Assembly: GCF_001858045.2 (NCBI RefSeq)
Contig: NC_031983.2
Location: 28,373,674-28,437,673 of the forward strand
Direction of reading: 5' to 3'
DNA length: 64,000 bases
DNA from: Oreochromis niloticus
Lineage: Eukaryota > Chordata > Actinopteri > Cichliformes > Cichlidae
Under the pieces are notes generated by a model that saw nothing but the letters and a program-made list of their open reading frames with translations, had not been told where the DNA came from and did no database searches. Numbering within the stretch: position 1 is the first letter of the stretch; each line of letters begins with the position of its first letter. A program made the position numbers and the translations under genes. Of this stretch, positions 49,401-60,600 are shown one piece after another.

Positions 49401-50971
49401 ATGAAAGAGGGCATCAATTTAAGCCCAAAGAATCAGGCTGACAGATTTCCTTCATTTACTACAGCAGCATGTAGTTGAAACTGCATGTCTGTTTTTCCTA
49501 TATCAAAATATCTCAGGGATTAAATGCGCAGTTCAAGGAGAGTTTCAGTGGTCCGACCCACTTCAGGTCACAGTGGGCTGTTTGTGGCTCACAGTGCAAA
49601 ATGAGTTTGACATTCCCGTTTTACAGGGAAAGTCGAGGCATTGCGAAAAGATTTAGATAAATCCTATTAAATTTAGTAGGAATCCATCCAGCTGTTGTCA
49701 AGATGATTCACTCTGAACCACCGATGTTGACCTCACAGTGCAGGGCAGGTTAACCAGTGCCGTCTATCCTCAAACTGACCGATTGAACATAAACCATCAC
49801 GATTATATTGGAATAAATTGATATGCACGTTACCGTAACGCTCCACAACAAACTGCTTCTCGTCAGTCACACCCTGCATGTAAGAAGAGGGGAGATCAGA
49901 TGAGACGATATTCCTTCTTATTCCATCACAGCGTGCAGAGGGGAAAACAACAACCACCCTACATTCACTGTGGCTGCCATCACCCAACGTCCAAGAGGAG
50001 CCGTGTGGGACAAAGGGAATTCTTGCAACACAATTCCCAGATTGGCTGTGGACTCCCACCTGTCAACGATATTCCCACTGGGATCCTGCATGTGAGAAAG
50101 GAATATCAGTCAAGGTCCCACTGAACAATGAAAAAAAGGCTTTGTTCTTTCACACAGACAATAGAAACGTACCCGTACAGAGAGATCCACTCTGTCCTTG
50201 TATGGATGGTTATCCAGCTGAACACACATGGCTCTGGCTTTGACTGTGTCCCCTGGATGGTATCGTGACCTGTCCGTTTGGATGAAGGTGGACACATTCC
50301 TGGGACTGAAGGATAGGGTGGTGGTGTTGGTGAAAATGACACTGTTTCCTTTGTAGCCCCGCACCGTCAGGTTTAAGAGGGAATTCTGGGTTAAGGAGTC
50401 AGGAATCTGGAGCGACGACATAAGTGTTAACACTGATCCCAGTCAGAAAGACTTTGTTTTTCCCTCTACTGCATAAATAAAAACTATACTCACAGGAGGA
50501 AGCGTGAGGACACTCGTCAAACCTTTAAAACAGAATGACCTTTTAACCCTCCTGAAAGTCAAAAGAAACTAATTCAAGCTTGAATCGGCGTGTGACTGCA
50601 GATCACCTTCTTGGAAGTCTTCGGTCAGCGATACTTTGGTGCTGCCATGTCCCAATTCAGCCGTCACCGTGCCCGGGAAGTCTGCGAACACGGTGACGGC
50701 CAGAGGAGTCGGCGCGCCAGCGTGCACCACCTCTGGACCTGAGATCAGATACAACGTAGCACTAGCACAGAGGGAAGAAAGGTGCAATATTGATGTGGTT
50801 GTGCTCCATCAATTCATTCACGAATGCAGGCGTTCTCGTTCAGGAAATGAATGTGACTCCCTTCATAACAAATTCCACCACTTACCCGGATGAATCCTGT
50901 GCCCAACCAGAAACAGCAAAACTCACAACTTTCAAACAAACAGCTACAGCTAGGGTCCAGATCGCGTTCAT
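40923..50971 (-). CDS. cd109: CD109 antigen, complete gene of 33 coding exons
   Basis: GPI-anchored surface protein of the alpha-2-macroglobulin/complement thioester family. In mammals it binds TGF-beta receptors and damps signalling, and it can trap proteases. Joining 33 exons by phase gives 4215 bp and 1404 residues. Every intron is GT-AG and no in-frame stop appears. Exons 1-11: 50971-50886, 50761-50607, 50522-50494, 50406-50173, 50085-49963, 49873-49834, 49056-48975, 48886-48796, 48682-48559, 48476-48367, 48271-48080. The remaining exons are listed in the block entries below. Signatures in order: signal peptide, FIQTD motif at residues 131-135, LSFSFPPN before the thioester domain, GCGEQ thioester at 872-876, RLIHTEMQGG at about 984-993, DYYEP near the C-terminus, and a hydrophobic GPI tail. 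CD109 rather than A2M or C3 is chosen because of the overall length, the cysteine-rich C-terminal exon and the GPI-type tail. The identification comes from remembered human CD109, not from a search. Confidence 0.93.
41945..42190. mobile_element. Decayed retroelement fragment in cd109 intron 30
   Basis: The plus strand reads ...CCTTTAGGGGTCGCCACAGC... followed by tctgcacatgtccaaaccatctca. This wording is familiar from abundant fish non-LTR retrotransposon relics. No reading frame or target duplication was found, so the family is not assigned. Confidence 0.55.
43049..44358 (-). CDS. cd109: cd109 exons 24-28: alpha-helical thioester domain
   Basis: Exons 44358-44277, 44169-43938, 43833-43662, 43544-43354 and 43198-43049. 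They encode the helical barrel around the thioester: YQSEDGSFSAFGNSDTSGST, TAFVLRCFLQAQ, IDQNVLDRAVSWLLKRQ, RLIHTEMQGG, ALTAYVLIALLQ, HIRRGSLFDGITQMKWLS, NHLGGYGTTQ and DTVVALQALASYA. His987 lies 114 residues after the thioester Cys, the same spacing as in the remembered human sequence, where the region around this His sets thioester reactivity. Confidence 0.93.
44511..44687 (-). CDS. cd109: cd109 exon 23: thioester motif exon
   Basis: This exon encodes residues 853-911 and contains LPLGCGEQNMIHFAP. The Cys and Gln of GCGEQ (residues 872-876) form the internal beta-cysteinyl-gamma-glutamyl thioester in this family, which attaches covalently to targets when the protein is cleaved. Human CD109 has PYGCGEQNMINFAP at the same place. 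The motif is intact, so the copy is probably active in this respect. The donor is gttaga, canonical in GT only. Confidence 0.95.
44995..46059 (-). CDS. cd109: cd109 exons 19-22: macroglobulin domains before the thioester
   Basis: Exons 46059-45942, 45807-45694, 45497-45279 and 45136-44995. Exon 19 encodes MSENLGLGFALVPQK (human has ISEDLGLG). Exon 20 has LLIRGEQIVLEVKI, matching the conserved RGEEF strand. Exon 21 has LFPVRPLALGEVEISV. Exon 22 has TALSFSFPPNVVPGSQRA, nearly the human CD109 wording just ahead of the thioester domain. Phases run 1-0-0-0-1 without a break. Confidence 0.92.
46138..47028 (-). CDS. cd109: cd109 exons 15-18: shortened bait-like region
   Basis: Exons 47028-46876, 46717-46661, 46390-46324 and 46222-46138 cover the position of the protease-bait segment, roughly residues 560-660. 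Exon 15 (VSLNWSSERAQPGEQVSL) and exon 18 (ALLWLDTNV) align well with CD109. Between them the protein diverges and is about 20 residues shorter than remembered human CD109. Exon 16 is the least certain exon of the gene: 57 bp, acceptor ctcccag, weak donor gtgatc, phase 0 at both ends. Exon 17 is secure because only one of its frames is open (DCDLNILTNT). Without exon 16 the frame would still close, so it may be absent or alternatively used. Confidence 0.68.
46442..46478. repeat. (AC)n microsatellite in cd109 intron 16
   Basis: About 18 uninterrupted AC units on the plus strand. In the cd109 transcript this is a (UG)n tract ending about 51 bases upstream of exon 17. Confidence 0.97.
47122..47831 (-). 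CDS. cd109: cd109 exons 12-14: middle macroglobulin domains
   Basis: Exons 47831-47730, 47649-47587 and 47292-47122 are all phase 0 at both ends. They encode a stretch collinear with the middle of human CD109: exon 13 encodes INVESTFNLTKLHFV, and exon 14 continues with SSKGQVVAAGTQ and ends DGEIISDTAQIS, where human CD109 has DGEIISD. The exon 14 donor, gtacag, is weak but is the only one that keeps the frame into exon 15. Confidence 0.85.
48080..50761 (-). CDS. cd109: cd109 exons 2-11: N-terminal macroglobulin domains
   Basis: These exons encode macroglobulin-type beta-sandwich (MG) domains, the ring that holds the bait region in this family. Exon 4 carries the family motif FIQTD followed by RYHPGD, a counterpart of the usual YKPGQ. 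Exon 5 opens DPSGNIVDRW and exon 6 carries VTDEKQFVVERY, matching the end of the third MG domain. Exon 10 has LKPSLHFYTN. Exon 3 is a 29-bp microexon and exon 6 is only 40 bp; both are needed for the phases to close. For exon 7 an earlier donor (gtgaga) would break the frame, so the donor at 48974 was chosen; it restores VRAL-YRGG in register with CD109. Intron 6 contains a hAT-like element. Confidence 0.88.
48333..48360. repeat. (TAA)n microsatellite beside cd109 exon 10 donor
   Basis: Interrupted TAA/TGA trinucleotide repeat on the plus strand. In the transcript it starts directly after the six donor bases gtgagt of intron 10. Confidence 0.9.
49324..49618. mobile_element. hAT-like non-autonomous element in cd109 intron 6
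   Basis: The element starts CAGGGGTGTCAAAC and ends with its imperfect inverted copy (GTTTGACATTCCCG). It is flanked by ttctacag (49316-49323) and ttttacag (49619-49626), an 8-bp target duplication with one mismatch, the size typical of hAT transposons. The interior is AT-rich and non-coding. The CAGGGGTGTC terminus is familiar from teleost hAT-derived MITEs. Confidence 0.75.
50886..50971 (-). CDS. cd109: cd109 exon 1: start codon and signal peptide
   Basis: The start ATG is at 50971-50969 with A at position -3, a good Kozak context. The first 28 codons encode a hydrophobic leader (MNAIWTLAVAVCLKVVSFAV, then SGWAQ), as expected for a secreted or GPI-anchored protein. The exon ends in phase 2 at a gtaag donor and joins exon 2 to restore a Gly codon. 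I saw no TATA box just upstream on the minus strand. The transcription start and any 5' non-coding exon cannot be placed. Confidence 0.85.
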
Positions 50972-51980
50972 GTTCAGGCTTCGAATGTTTGCTTCTGACC
51001 CCAAACTGACAGCACACGCTTCACTTTACCTGTACCTGAGTGACCAAGCTCCTCCTCCTGTCCTCCTGCCAGGGCCCCAGGGGGCTGCTCTCACATGCAT
51101 AGAAAGATTAGGAAACATATCACACGCACATGCAGGACACATTAAGCATGGGGGGGGTGTCACACACTTGACACCTTTGCCTGGGGAGAGACCAGCATCA
51201 TTTGTCTGTGCAGACAATTCCAATCCACTTCCAAAGCCCGGAGAGAAACACCGAGGTGTTATTGTATCCATAACAAGGAGAAAAAATCCTAAATGTCACA
51301 AGGAACAGAAAACTGCTTGTGTATTAGACACAAAACTACCATATTATTTGAAAACTGAGACCACCAATCAAATCTCTGTTGTTTTAGGAAATAGTTTGCT
51401 ACATTACAGGACTTTGTGGGCTACTAATTGAATACAAAGCCATATTAACACAATTCAGCTATGTAATAAACAGGCTTGACATTTTAATTATCTCGTGACA
51501 ACAAAAGACGACAGGCTGGCAGTGGGTGTTGCGTCTCTGGAGGAAGTGATGAGACTGATCCGACAGTTGTCTGAAACATTCCCTCTCCGCTGATCTCGGG
51601 CGCTTTCAAACTCAAATGAGTTTGTCTTTATAATTGCTTGTTTAGAAGTTTATAGACATAAATACAGGTTGGACAAAGAATACGAGGTAAAAATAGCATC
51701 GCGGTGATTATGAGTTGACATGATGGGTGCAACACTGACCGTGCTGTAGCCACTAAGTGGCAATTAAAATTTTTTACTGAGGAATAACAGCAGATGCAGG
51801 CAAACAGAAGCAGGCATAACCTTATATTCACCAGCAGGTGGCAGTAAAGCCAAGGTTAAGCCAATTTCAAACATGAGCTCCTCCCAGTTCAAAACAGAAG
51901 AGTTGAGAATGTTGAGCCAAAAGCCCATAAATGGATTTTCGTGTCCATTCTTTTCACTCCTAACAGTGGGGTTAATAAAC
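50972..51980. other. Intergenic gap between cd109 and the cytospin-like gene
   Basis: About 1 kb that must hold the cd109 promoter and the termination region of the upstream gene. I saw no TATA box, no CpG-dense island and no coding exon. The long plus-strand reading frame at 50790-51431 shows no recognisable protein features and runs antisense over cd109 exon 1. Confidence 0.6.
51831..51844 (+). promoter_or_regulatory. CTCF-like core motif between the two genes
   Basis: The bases CCAGCAGGTGGCAG fit all 14 positions of the core consensus CCASYAGRKGGCRS that I recall for vertebrate CTCF. The site lies in the roughly 1-kb gap between the 3' end of the cytospin-like gene and the cd109 start. 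Binding is inferred from the motif alone. Confidence 0.45.
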
Positions 51981-52014
51981 AAGACTCACGGCGCCACTTC
52001 ATCCAAATAAACTG

Positions 52015-53013
52015 TTTATTTCTTTGGTATAATTCTTCACACTAGTTAAATACAAACATATCTTACAATGTAAGGAGCACTTGATTCATTTTGGCACGTA
52101 CAACTTTGGCAACAGTTTTCAACACGTCGTAAAAATACCAGATTCGCGTCAGCGAGGATGCGGGTTTGATGCGAGATGATCTTGAAACCGGATGTGCAAG
52201 CTTGTGGAGGCTTGTATTTGCTTTAGCTGTGTCGCTTCTTTAACGCACATCCCTGAGCAACTTAACAGCACCGGCTCTCTCGTTAGTATCACAGAAGCAC
52301 TTTGAAATTTTGATTACATGTGTTTTATGTGAGGAAAGGCCAACTTTACTCAAAAACTGAAACTTTATCTAAGATAAATCGTCAGACACGTTTCTGCCTG
52401 GACTGAGGCCTTGCAGCTGAATGCCCACACAGCCTTTACAAGACTACATAAACATCTACTGCAAATTACATTCTGACATCAACAAAGTGCTGACAAAAGT
52501 GTGTATTTACACAGTGCTCAAATGTCCAAACAGATGTGGAAACCTTGCAAAGCATCACATATAAAAGCCAAAGATTATAGATTTCATGGAAGACCTAATA
52601 CAGTACTTTCTGACCGTAAAGTACCAGTGTGGAGACATTTACAGCAACTCGTGTACACACTTTAACAGAAGGATGCTAAAAAGGTTCCACATAATCGGAA
52701 TTTCTACAAGGCGGTCACGATAATATCCACTTTAAAAGCTAAAATGTGTAACTTTTGCATGTCCGTTTAATTCTCTGAACAGAAACGAGTGCACACAGCT
52801 CACGCCCATCTGTGCTTACATCCTTTGTTTACAGGCTTTTGTGACAGCTGTTTCTGAGACTATTTCAGTTACAAACTGTAGCTTTGAAGGTCATCCGCTC
52901 TTAACCACCCAACAAAAGTAGTATTCAGGGAACAATTATGATAAACTATGCTTCTTCGACAGAGTTTCTGAAGTGTCATCTGTGGCGGGACCCTTTGACA
53001 GTACCTCCAGCAG
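52015..53013 (-). promoter_or_regulatory. Cytospin-like 3' UTR and poly(A) signal
   Basis: About 1 kb without coding potential follows the stop codon at 53014. The minus strand has AATAAA at 52020-52015, so cleavage is expected near 51,990-52,005. No other feature was seen in this stretch. Confidence 0.6.
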
Positions 53014-54682
53014 TTACATCTCAAAGTGGCGGTACATGCTCTCCACGTAGCTCAAAACCCGCTGCCAGTCAGGACCACCCACTCTCAGCATCTCCTCCAC
53101 TGTCTGTTAAAGAGACACATTTATGAGCACAACAAACAAAGAACTGTTTTGTGTGTGTGTGTGTGTGTGTGTGTATAAAATGGGAAATTGGTTAAAGACA
53201 CAAAGTCTTACCAGAGACTGCGCAATCCCAACGCTCTCTCCTGTTTTGAACGCTAGACTGAGATTCTCTTTCTACAAAGAAAGAAGTAAAATCGATAAGT
53301 TTAACACAAACAAGTCGCTTCGTCCCATCAGTCACACAGAAACCGGCACTACCTTGTTCTCGGGGCCGAGGGTGCTGTAAGGGATATGCGAGGGGAGGTA
53401 GGTGTGGTAGACGGCACAGAAGGCCAGGCCGTCGGCCCAGCTGCTGCTGAAGTTGGTAATGTCAATGTTCTGCATGAAGAGGAGAGGATACAAAAATGTA
53501 TTATGTTCATTACTTCAGTGTTAAAATCTGTTGGACTACCACTAATATTAAGTCCTTTATTTAAACAGGTCTATAAACAAATGTGCAAAAGCTCAGACAC
53601 ATTACACATGTTCATGGATTATTATTAGAAAAGCATGTGCAAGGGCAGCTGCATATATAGAAGTACCTTTTTAACCTTTTTAAAATGTCTGAATGAAACC
53701 AGAGAGGGTAGTCTCATAAGGGACGAGCTGCCAAAACCTATTTAAATTGGTTTTTCAAGTTCAGTGGGAACAAAAGGCTGAGCTAATGTTAACATGTATG
53801 TGACCTGATACTGTAAACATGTATTTAACTGTAGTCAGAAGTTAATAAGCTGTAGATAAACATACAGTTCAGCTCTCGTCGCTCACCTAAGGCGAGCCAT
53901 TCATGTTTCACATAATCACAGAATCAAGAGGCTTCAAGGCAGATGAAGAAAGAAGCATATAAATAATATCGCCATATTTAAGTGTGCACAAATTATGGAT
54001 TTTTACAATGATCCTATGACTAGTGAATGTATATAAAACTTTTTATGAGGGGCAGATATAATATTGTTTGTTTACAGGGTGAATGAAAAGGGCCCAAGGA
54101 TGGATCCCTGTGGAACACCTCTGCAAGCAGCGAGGAGAGTTTATGTGACACATTTGGAGTTCTACCAGAAAGATAATCCTAAAATCTAAAAACACTTTTT
54201 CTACTAAAATGACAAGATTTACTAAATCAGATGCTTTTGACAGGTTCACTACTAATGGTTACAGAGTTTCAGTTATATTACTGGAAACACACAATGGAGC
54301 TGTTGATCTGTCACATGATTTAATCCTGAGGGTAAAAGTTGATTCCAGACCCAGTGTCAGCTGGAGCGCTAATATTTTAGCGAGGGCAGGATTTAATAAT
54401 TTAAATCACTCGGGTCCCCGTCTTTGTGGGGTGGGAGCCCATGTGGAGCCTTCCAGGTTTCTTGAATGTTTAAAAAAGGACTCTGTTATCAGAGTTTGGA
54501 ATACTTGGTGGAGATTTGGAGATTATGACCAAGAGCCCACACACACCTGTAAACCGAACTACATATAAAAGCATCTTGAGGTCACCTTGTAGCCTTGGGT
54601 TCGACTCTGACACCAGCGGAGCAGCGAGTTTCTCTTTGAGCCTCCATGGCGACGCAGCAGCAGGTTGAATCCATCCTGAGAC
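53014..54682 (-). CDS. Cytospin-like gene: C-terminal calponin-homology domain
   Basis: Exons 54682-54586, 53469-53353, 53271-53212 and 53103-53014 encode a single CH domain ending at the protein C-terminus. Motifs in order: SKRNSLLRWCQSRTQGYK, NIDITNFSSSWADGLAFC, YHTYLPSHIPY, LAFKTGESVGIAQSL and PDWQRVLSYVESMYRHFEM, then stop. The first three are nearly the words of human cytospins. The last exon differs (EEMLRVGGPDWQ in place of human INEMVRTERPDWQ). CH domains of this kind bind actin or regulate its binding. Confidence 0.93.
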
Positions 54683-57600
54683 CTGAAAACATGCACACAC
54701 GCTTGAGTCAGTTACAGTAGAGCAAACTGAACGTCGCACGAGAAGTGTTTCCGAATCTCTACTTGAACTTCACGATCTATTTTGCTTCAGTCCAAACAAG
54801 TCGTTGGATTTACAAAGGATGTGACTGTTCACAGAGTGCATGTCGCTGTGGACTCACTTGGTGGGCGGCAACTCAGTGAGGGCTGAATTGTACTTGTTTA
54901 AAGACTCCTCACGTTTTCCTGCACAGAGAAGAAACAACCCTGTGTTACACAACAGCAAGCTATGAGCATCCGGTGCAGGAAGGCTTAGTCACAGCACAAA
55001 ACATTTTAACTTACCAACACAAACGTCTACACGGTTAAAGGCTCTTTTTGTAAATGTGTGTATTTAAAAGTAATTTAAAACTTTTTAAAATGACCTAAAG
55101 CCATAATTAGAATGTGAAGAAAGAACAGCTATGACTTACACATAAATATATTGTGTGGAAGAGATATCAGCTTAAAAGAGAACAGCAGGGCTGTACTTGT
55201 CATGAGTTTGTACCACAACACTGTGTGGTACAAACTAATGTACCAGCGCTGCCTTTATTTTCCAGAGCAAGTCATTATTTACAATGACAGGCTGCTAACA
55301 GCAAAAACCTCTACAGGAAATTAAAGTACAGCAAGGCCGAAAAGGTAAAAGAAAAGAGTCAAAGATGACCCTTACAGCAAACCAAACCTCGACGACCAAA
55401 ACAACTAGAGTCACTACTTCAGGCTCACTCTCAGATCTCTAAGACGCCCAACTTTACATCCGAAACTAAACATGTTTACAGTATGACACAGAAAGCGTTT
55501 GGTCTCCAGCCTTTCATCATAACTATGTAAGGGGTAAATATCTAAATATGCTCACTTTTGGCTCTAAAAATTATGAATGAATCAACAAAATGAGGTTGAA
55601 TCCCATCGTTTACATGGAGACTATGGTTAAAAACATTGTTCAGTAGTAGATCGAGGTGTGGGTGAGCTCACCTGTGTCACTGCTTGACCTGCTGTCCTGC
55701 CAGTCCAGATTTCGACCTCTTAATTGCAACAAGTTCTTTTAAAGAAAAAAACAGAAGTATCTAATTAGGTATAGCTGTGTCTTCATCAACAAGCAGACCC
55801 TAATGAAGCCACTTCCTCTGTATGAGTCTCACCTTGTTTGCAGGAGCAGCTGTTGCAGCAGAATTTAACTGGGAGGTTCCGTTCAGCATGGTGTTGGATT
55901 CTGAGGAGCTGGGCAATCTGGACAGGCTTCTGCAGCAAAGAATGGATAAAACAAACCAAATCAACTCCCCTAAGACAGCTGCTTCACGCTCCACGTGTAG
56001 ACTGGACTGTTTAAATTCTTTTCAAGTGGTCGAGTTAATGCAGTATGTTATAGAGAAAGCACAACTGCAGTCCTGACCAAGTTTGGTGATTGTGGAGCAG
56101 AGAGGTTTTGTTTTCAAATCTCTGTCCAGCTCCACAGACGTACGCTTAGGCTCGAACCGTTTTCTCACCTTGACCTCTCTGTAGTCACCATCCTTCGTGT
56201 GTCACTGGATCGCACCCCCTCTCTGTTCCTGTCCTCATTGGTCACATTTCTCAGGTAGCGCTTAGTCACATCTTTACAGTCCGTTTTCGCCTCTTCGTCA
56301 GCGACATTCTTCACCACCTCGTTCTGACTCTTACTTTCCAGCCCTTCTCTTCCCAACCTGTACACCGCCCTCTCCCTGCCTCTGTGGCTTTCTTCCTTGT
56401 TCGCAGACTTGTTGGATTCTCCATTTGGCTTCTCAGGTTCCTGGGCTTCACTTTTGCCCTGGACCTTGGTGAGATTAGCCAGTTTTTGCCTGCTCTCCTT
56501 CAACTCTTCCCTCAGAGTAATCAGCTGCACGTCAGCCTCTTTCTGTCTCTGCTGGGCAGCAGACAGCTCCCTCTCAATGTCTTTATGGGCTGTTCGGAGC
56601 GCCGTCAACTCCTCTTCTGCCTCAGCTCTCAGGCGATCTGCCACCGCCACCGCCACCTGCAGGTCAGCCTGGAACTGCAGCCATTCGCCACGCTCTGACT
56701 GGAAAGGAAACACAGGGTACTTTATTAGCAGGAAAATCTCAGTTTGTCCAACTAATTTAAGAAACAGCAACCCTGGGCGATCGTGGCTCAAGAGTTGGGA
56801 GTTCGCCTTGTAATCGGAAGGTTGCCGGTTCGAGCCCCGGCTCGGACAGTCTCGGTCGTTGTGTCCTTGGGCAAGACACTTCACCTGTTGCCTACTGGTG
56901 GTGGTCAGAGGGCCCGGTGGCGCCAGTGTCTGGCAGCCTCGCCTCTGTCAGTGCGCCCCAGGGTGGCTGTGGCTACAACGTAGCTTGCCATCACCAGTGT
57001 GTGGATGACTGGATATGTAAAGCGCTTTGGGGTCCTTAGGGACTAGAAAAGCGCTATATAAATACAGGCCATTTACCATTTACCATCCATGTTCTGTGTG
57101 GGCATATGCTGGCACAGCTGACTTTTGGTAAGCCAAACACAAGTGCAGCAGAAGCTGATTGGACGGCTATAAATTTTGTAAATAATCTGTCATACAGTCC
57201 CAATCAAAAGTTCAAGACCACAGGGGGAAGGTTAAGGGAAAGATTTTTTGCCTTTGCCATCAGAACATCATGACAGAAAATGACAATAAATCCACGTTTT
57301 TGCACAGATTTGGCCCTTTAAAGGCATGTGGTCCTAAACTTTTCACAGCTGTAAAACAGCCTGTTTCAGTTTCAATAAACTGCATGCTCAAAAAAATGTT
57401 TTGTCTCACTCCCATTTCTACTTGTTGCATGATGAAGCTCGACTTGGAACCTTGTTAAGATCCAGCCATGCAAAATATGTTTTTTTGCCATCTTTCAAGT
57501 GGTCTTAAACTTCTGATCAGGACTGAGAGAAATATAATAAAAATGTTACAGATAACCCATGCAATCAAAATTATTTTCACAACAATGCCATAAAAAATCC

Positions 57601-60600
57601 AGAGGATTAAAGTTGGCTTTAAGTTAATCGGACAGACAAAATCAAACAGCTCAGCTTTCCACAGAGAATGACTGCAATCAAATAAACTATCAAATATCCA
57701 TTTGGCCCTCATTAGACGACAAGTTGAGCTGAAGCGAGCAGCAGGCCTCAGCAAGCCGGGGGGGGGGGAGCTGGCAAGCCAACTCAAATGAGGCAAAACT
57801 GGATCATGAGAACAAAAGTGGTCTGCTCGTTTTTAAAATCATTCTTGGAGAAAAAAACCCGACTCGAAGCCGAACAAGCTCCGACACAGACAGAAAAACA
57901 AAGCAAATGTAAGCAACGTTTGGGAGGCGGACCAAAGATTGCATTGTGAAACTGCCTTCTGCGACACCATCGGTGTGGCTGTGATCCAAAAACTGGTTTG
58001 GTTTTTTTTGACTTGGGAAAACTAAATCCCAACCCTGATTCAGTTTCATATCTTTGTGATGTAAAAGAACGCTTCCAGCTTTCATTCTTAAAGCCCTGTA
58101 GCAGCAGACATGCACAAACACTACCCCCAGACATCAAAACAGGCACTCAGAGCCAATGAAGCCAAGAGGTAAACGATACCAGACCATTAAAAAATGTTAA
58201 GCGACCAACATCATAAAAGAAAAACAGAGGGATGTGGAAGAAAGTCAGAGAAGTCAGGGAGGACAATAGAAGTTGTTGGAATCACACACAGATTTAAGGA
58301 AAGGGAGTTCACAGACTGTGGAGAAATGCAAGCTGGGGAACTGCGAGAGTGTGGAGGAGTGGAGGGATTGGGAAGGGTGGTAATTAGATGAAGAATGGAT
58401 GAAGATGTGGAGGAGGAGGCAAGTCTGAGCCAAGCCGTTCCCTCATCTGACCACTGACTCAAGACCACAGCTGGACCTGATTACTCTGGATACATGCGCG
58501 CACACGTACACATGCATATCACGTTGCTTTCCTCTCTCCCACAGACACACACACACCTCCCCTGTTCTTTCACATCAACACCAAACCACACCGTTTCATT
58601 CTCCAACACGTATCCATATACTCAGGTTAAGCCAAAGCACATTCTCCTTGGAAATCAGCAGGATGGTGAATCTTGTTTGGAGTTCTCCGAGTCTATATTT
58701 AGGATTATTACAAACACCCGCTTGGACTTAAAGAATCTTGTCTTTGCAGAGTCTTTGTTATCTAGATGTGGACAGCAACTGGAGCGTGTCTGTTTAAGGA
58801 AACAGGAAGGGGTGCTCCTCAGTTAACACTGAGATAAGGGTGTGGACTGTCAGGACTAAAACGCACACGCTGGCTCGGTCCCCCAGGACCCGGCCTCATG
58901 CCCCGCTGCAGGACCAGATGTAGTACAGGCATACATACACGTCTATACTCTAGATGCAAATCTGCTTTCCTGACAATTCCTGGAAAGAGTTCATCACACT
59001 TGAAGATTTGTGCTGTGTTTACTACTATGTGTCCCTACTTCACCTCCACGCCCACTCTAACTTGGGGAATCATCCCAGCTCAGTGATTACTGCTCTCTCC
59101 AGCTTTCAACAAGCTGTGGTGTGAATTCAAATATATTTCTTAAGAGACATTTCCCTCCCAGATATGCAGTGCAAAATGGCCAAAAAAACTCTGCAAATGA
59201 TGCTCAAACATAACCTGGGAGAGAGTTGCATATTTAAGAAAAGCTTCCCAATGCAGTCGGGAACCCTCCTCCCATCTTCCCGTCAGTCTACATGTGATCC
59301 GTGGCTTCCAAATGCACGGCCTGGTTCACTGCAGCAGACCGTCAAGGAGCAAAGTGAACAGAGAGAACCTGGATATCATTTCAGGAAATCTCGGGCAGTG
59401 TTCACCTGGAACTGATTCCAAACGCTTTGAGATCGACTCCAGCAGGGAACACAAATCTGACCATCCACCCCCACAACACAGCCACGATTGGAGTATTTTC
59501 ATTTTTGCTGGTTAAGAAAACTGAAAACTTGTCATGCTCATAAGCACAAACAGATGGTACATTTGATAACATCCTTAGCAGTTCATTGCACAATGGGCAA
59601 TCATGTGGCTTTCTTTAGAATTCAGTTTAACTACAAAGAAATGGAAATAACATTATTGCTGGCAGATAGACAGAGACAGATAAGGAGCATTAGGAAAAGG
59701 AGTGCTGAGGACAGATGAAGAAAGCACATCAGGGAGGCTTATCTGTCTGAATGTGACTGGAAAAATAACAGCTACTTAAATTACAAGAAAAAAAGGGGTC
59801 AAAAAAATGGGGTCAGATCTGAAGAGGAAACGAATTAAGCAAGGTGGGGTCAGACGAAAAGATGGATGGTGCATGCAGAAGAGAGGAGAGGGGGGTTGAA
59901 GGCATCCAGAGGAAGGAAGAGATGAGAGAGAGAGGGAAAGCCATCGCTCATTTCAGTCTTGTGCTCGGGGTGGAGCGGTCAACAGGCTCAGCTGGGGACT
60001 GAGGGGAGGGGGGCAGGCCTCTGAAGATAGAATTTTTGGTGCATGTGTTTGCAAGTCTTTTGTTTCGTGTGCACATGCACAAAACATGGCCAGTGGGTCA
60101 CTGCAAGCTGCAGCCCTTCTACCTCACCACAGCACAAAACAAAACAGGTTTTGTCTTGGAAACAGCTGAATGTGAACCCCCTCCTCCGCCCTGCACTCCC
60201 CTTCTCCGGCTCTCCACACAAAGGATCTCAGCACTGCAGAGCAGGCAGAGAGGGTTCATAAAGCTGAGCTCTGGATAGCTTATATCGTCCTACAGAGGGC
60301 TCGTGTAAACACGGGGTTGGATTGCCATGATTTCCATAACACTGAGCCCTCTCACTGCGTTATACCACAGTCTCTCTGAGCTTCAGCTGGACCGTGCGAG
60401 GCTTATATTTCTAGGTCTTTCACAAGGATGTGGGAAAGTGGAAGAAAGACAAAGTAAAGAAAGGAGTGTTTGGACAGTTTAAATATTAAATAGACAGAGC
60501 TGACATCAAGGAGGCCCGGAATAGACGAGCCGGAAGGTAAAAACAGATGACGTGCGTCAGTCGGAGTTTAATTAAAATAATTCAAATACATGAGAAAAAT

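Noticed and set aside
49733..50059. 108-codon minus-strand frame
   Set aside because: It overlaps cd109 exons 5 and 6 in a different frame. The CD109-like frame with splice sites explains the region better.
50790..51431. 213-codon open frame on the plus strand
   Set aside because: It runs antisense over cd109 exon 1 and its upstream region, and its protein is not recognisable. Treated as chance.
56384..56813. Plus-strand frames of 104 and 138 codons
   Set aside because: They are the antisense shadow of the coiled-coil exon of the cytospin-like gene.
56770..56845. tRNA gene on the plus strand
   Set aside because: This is the tRNA-like head of a SINE, shown by its body and CCATTTACC tail.
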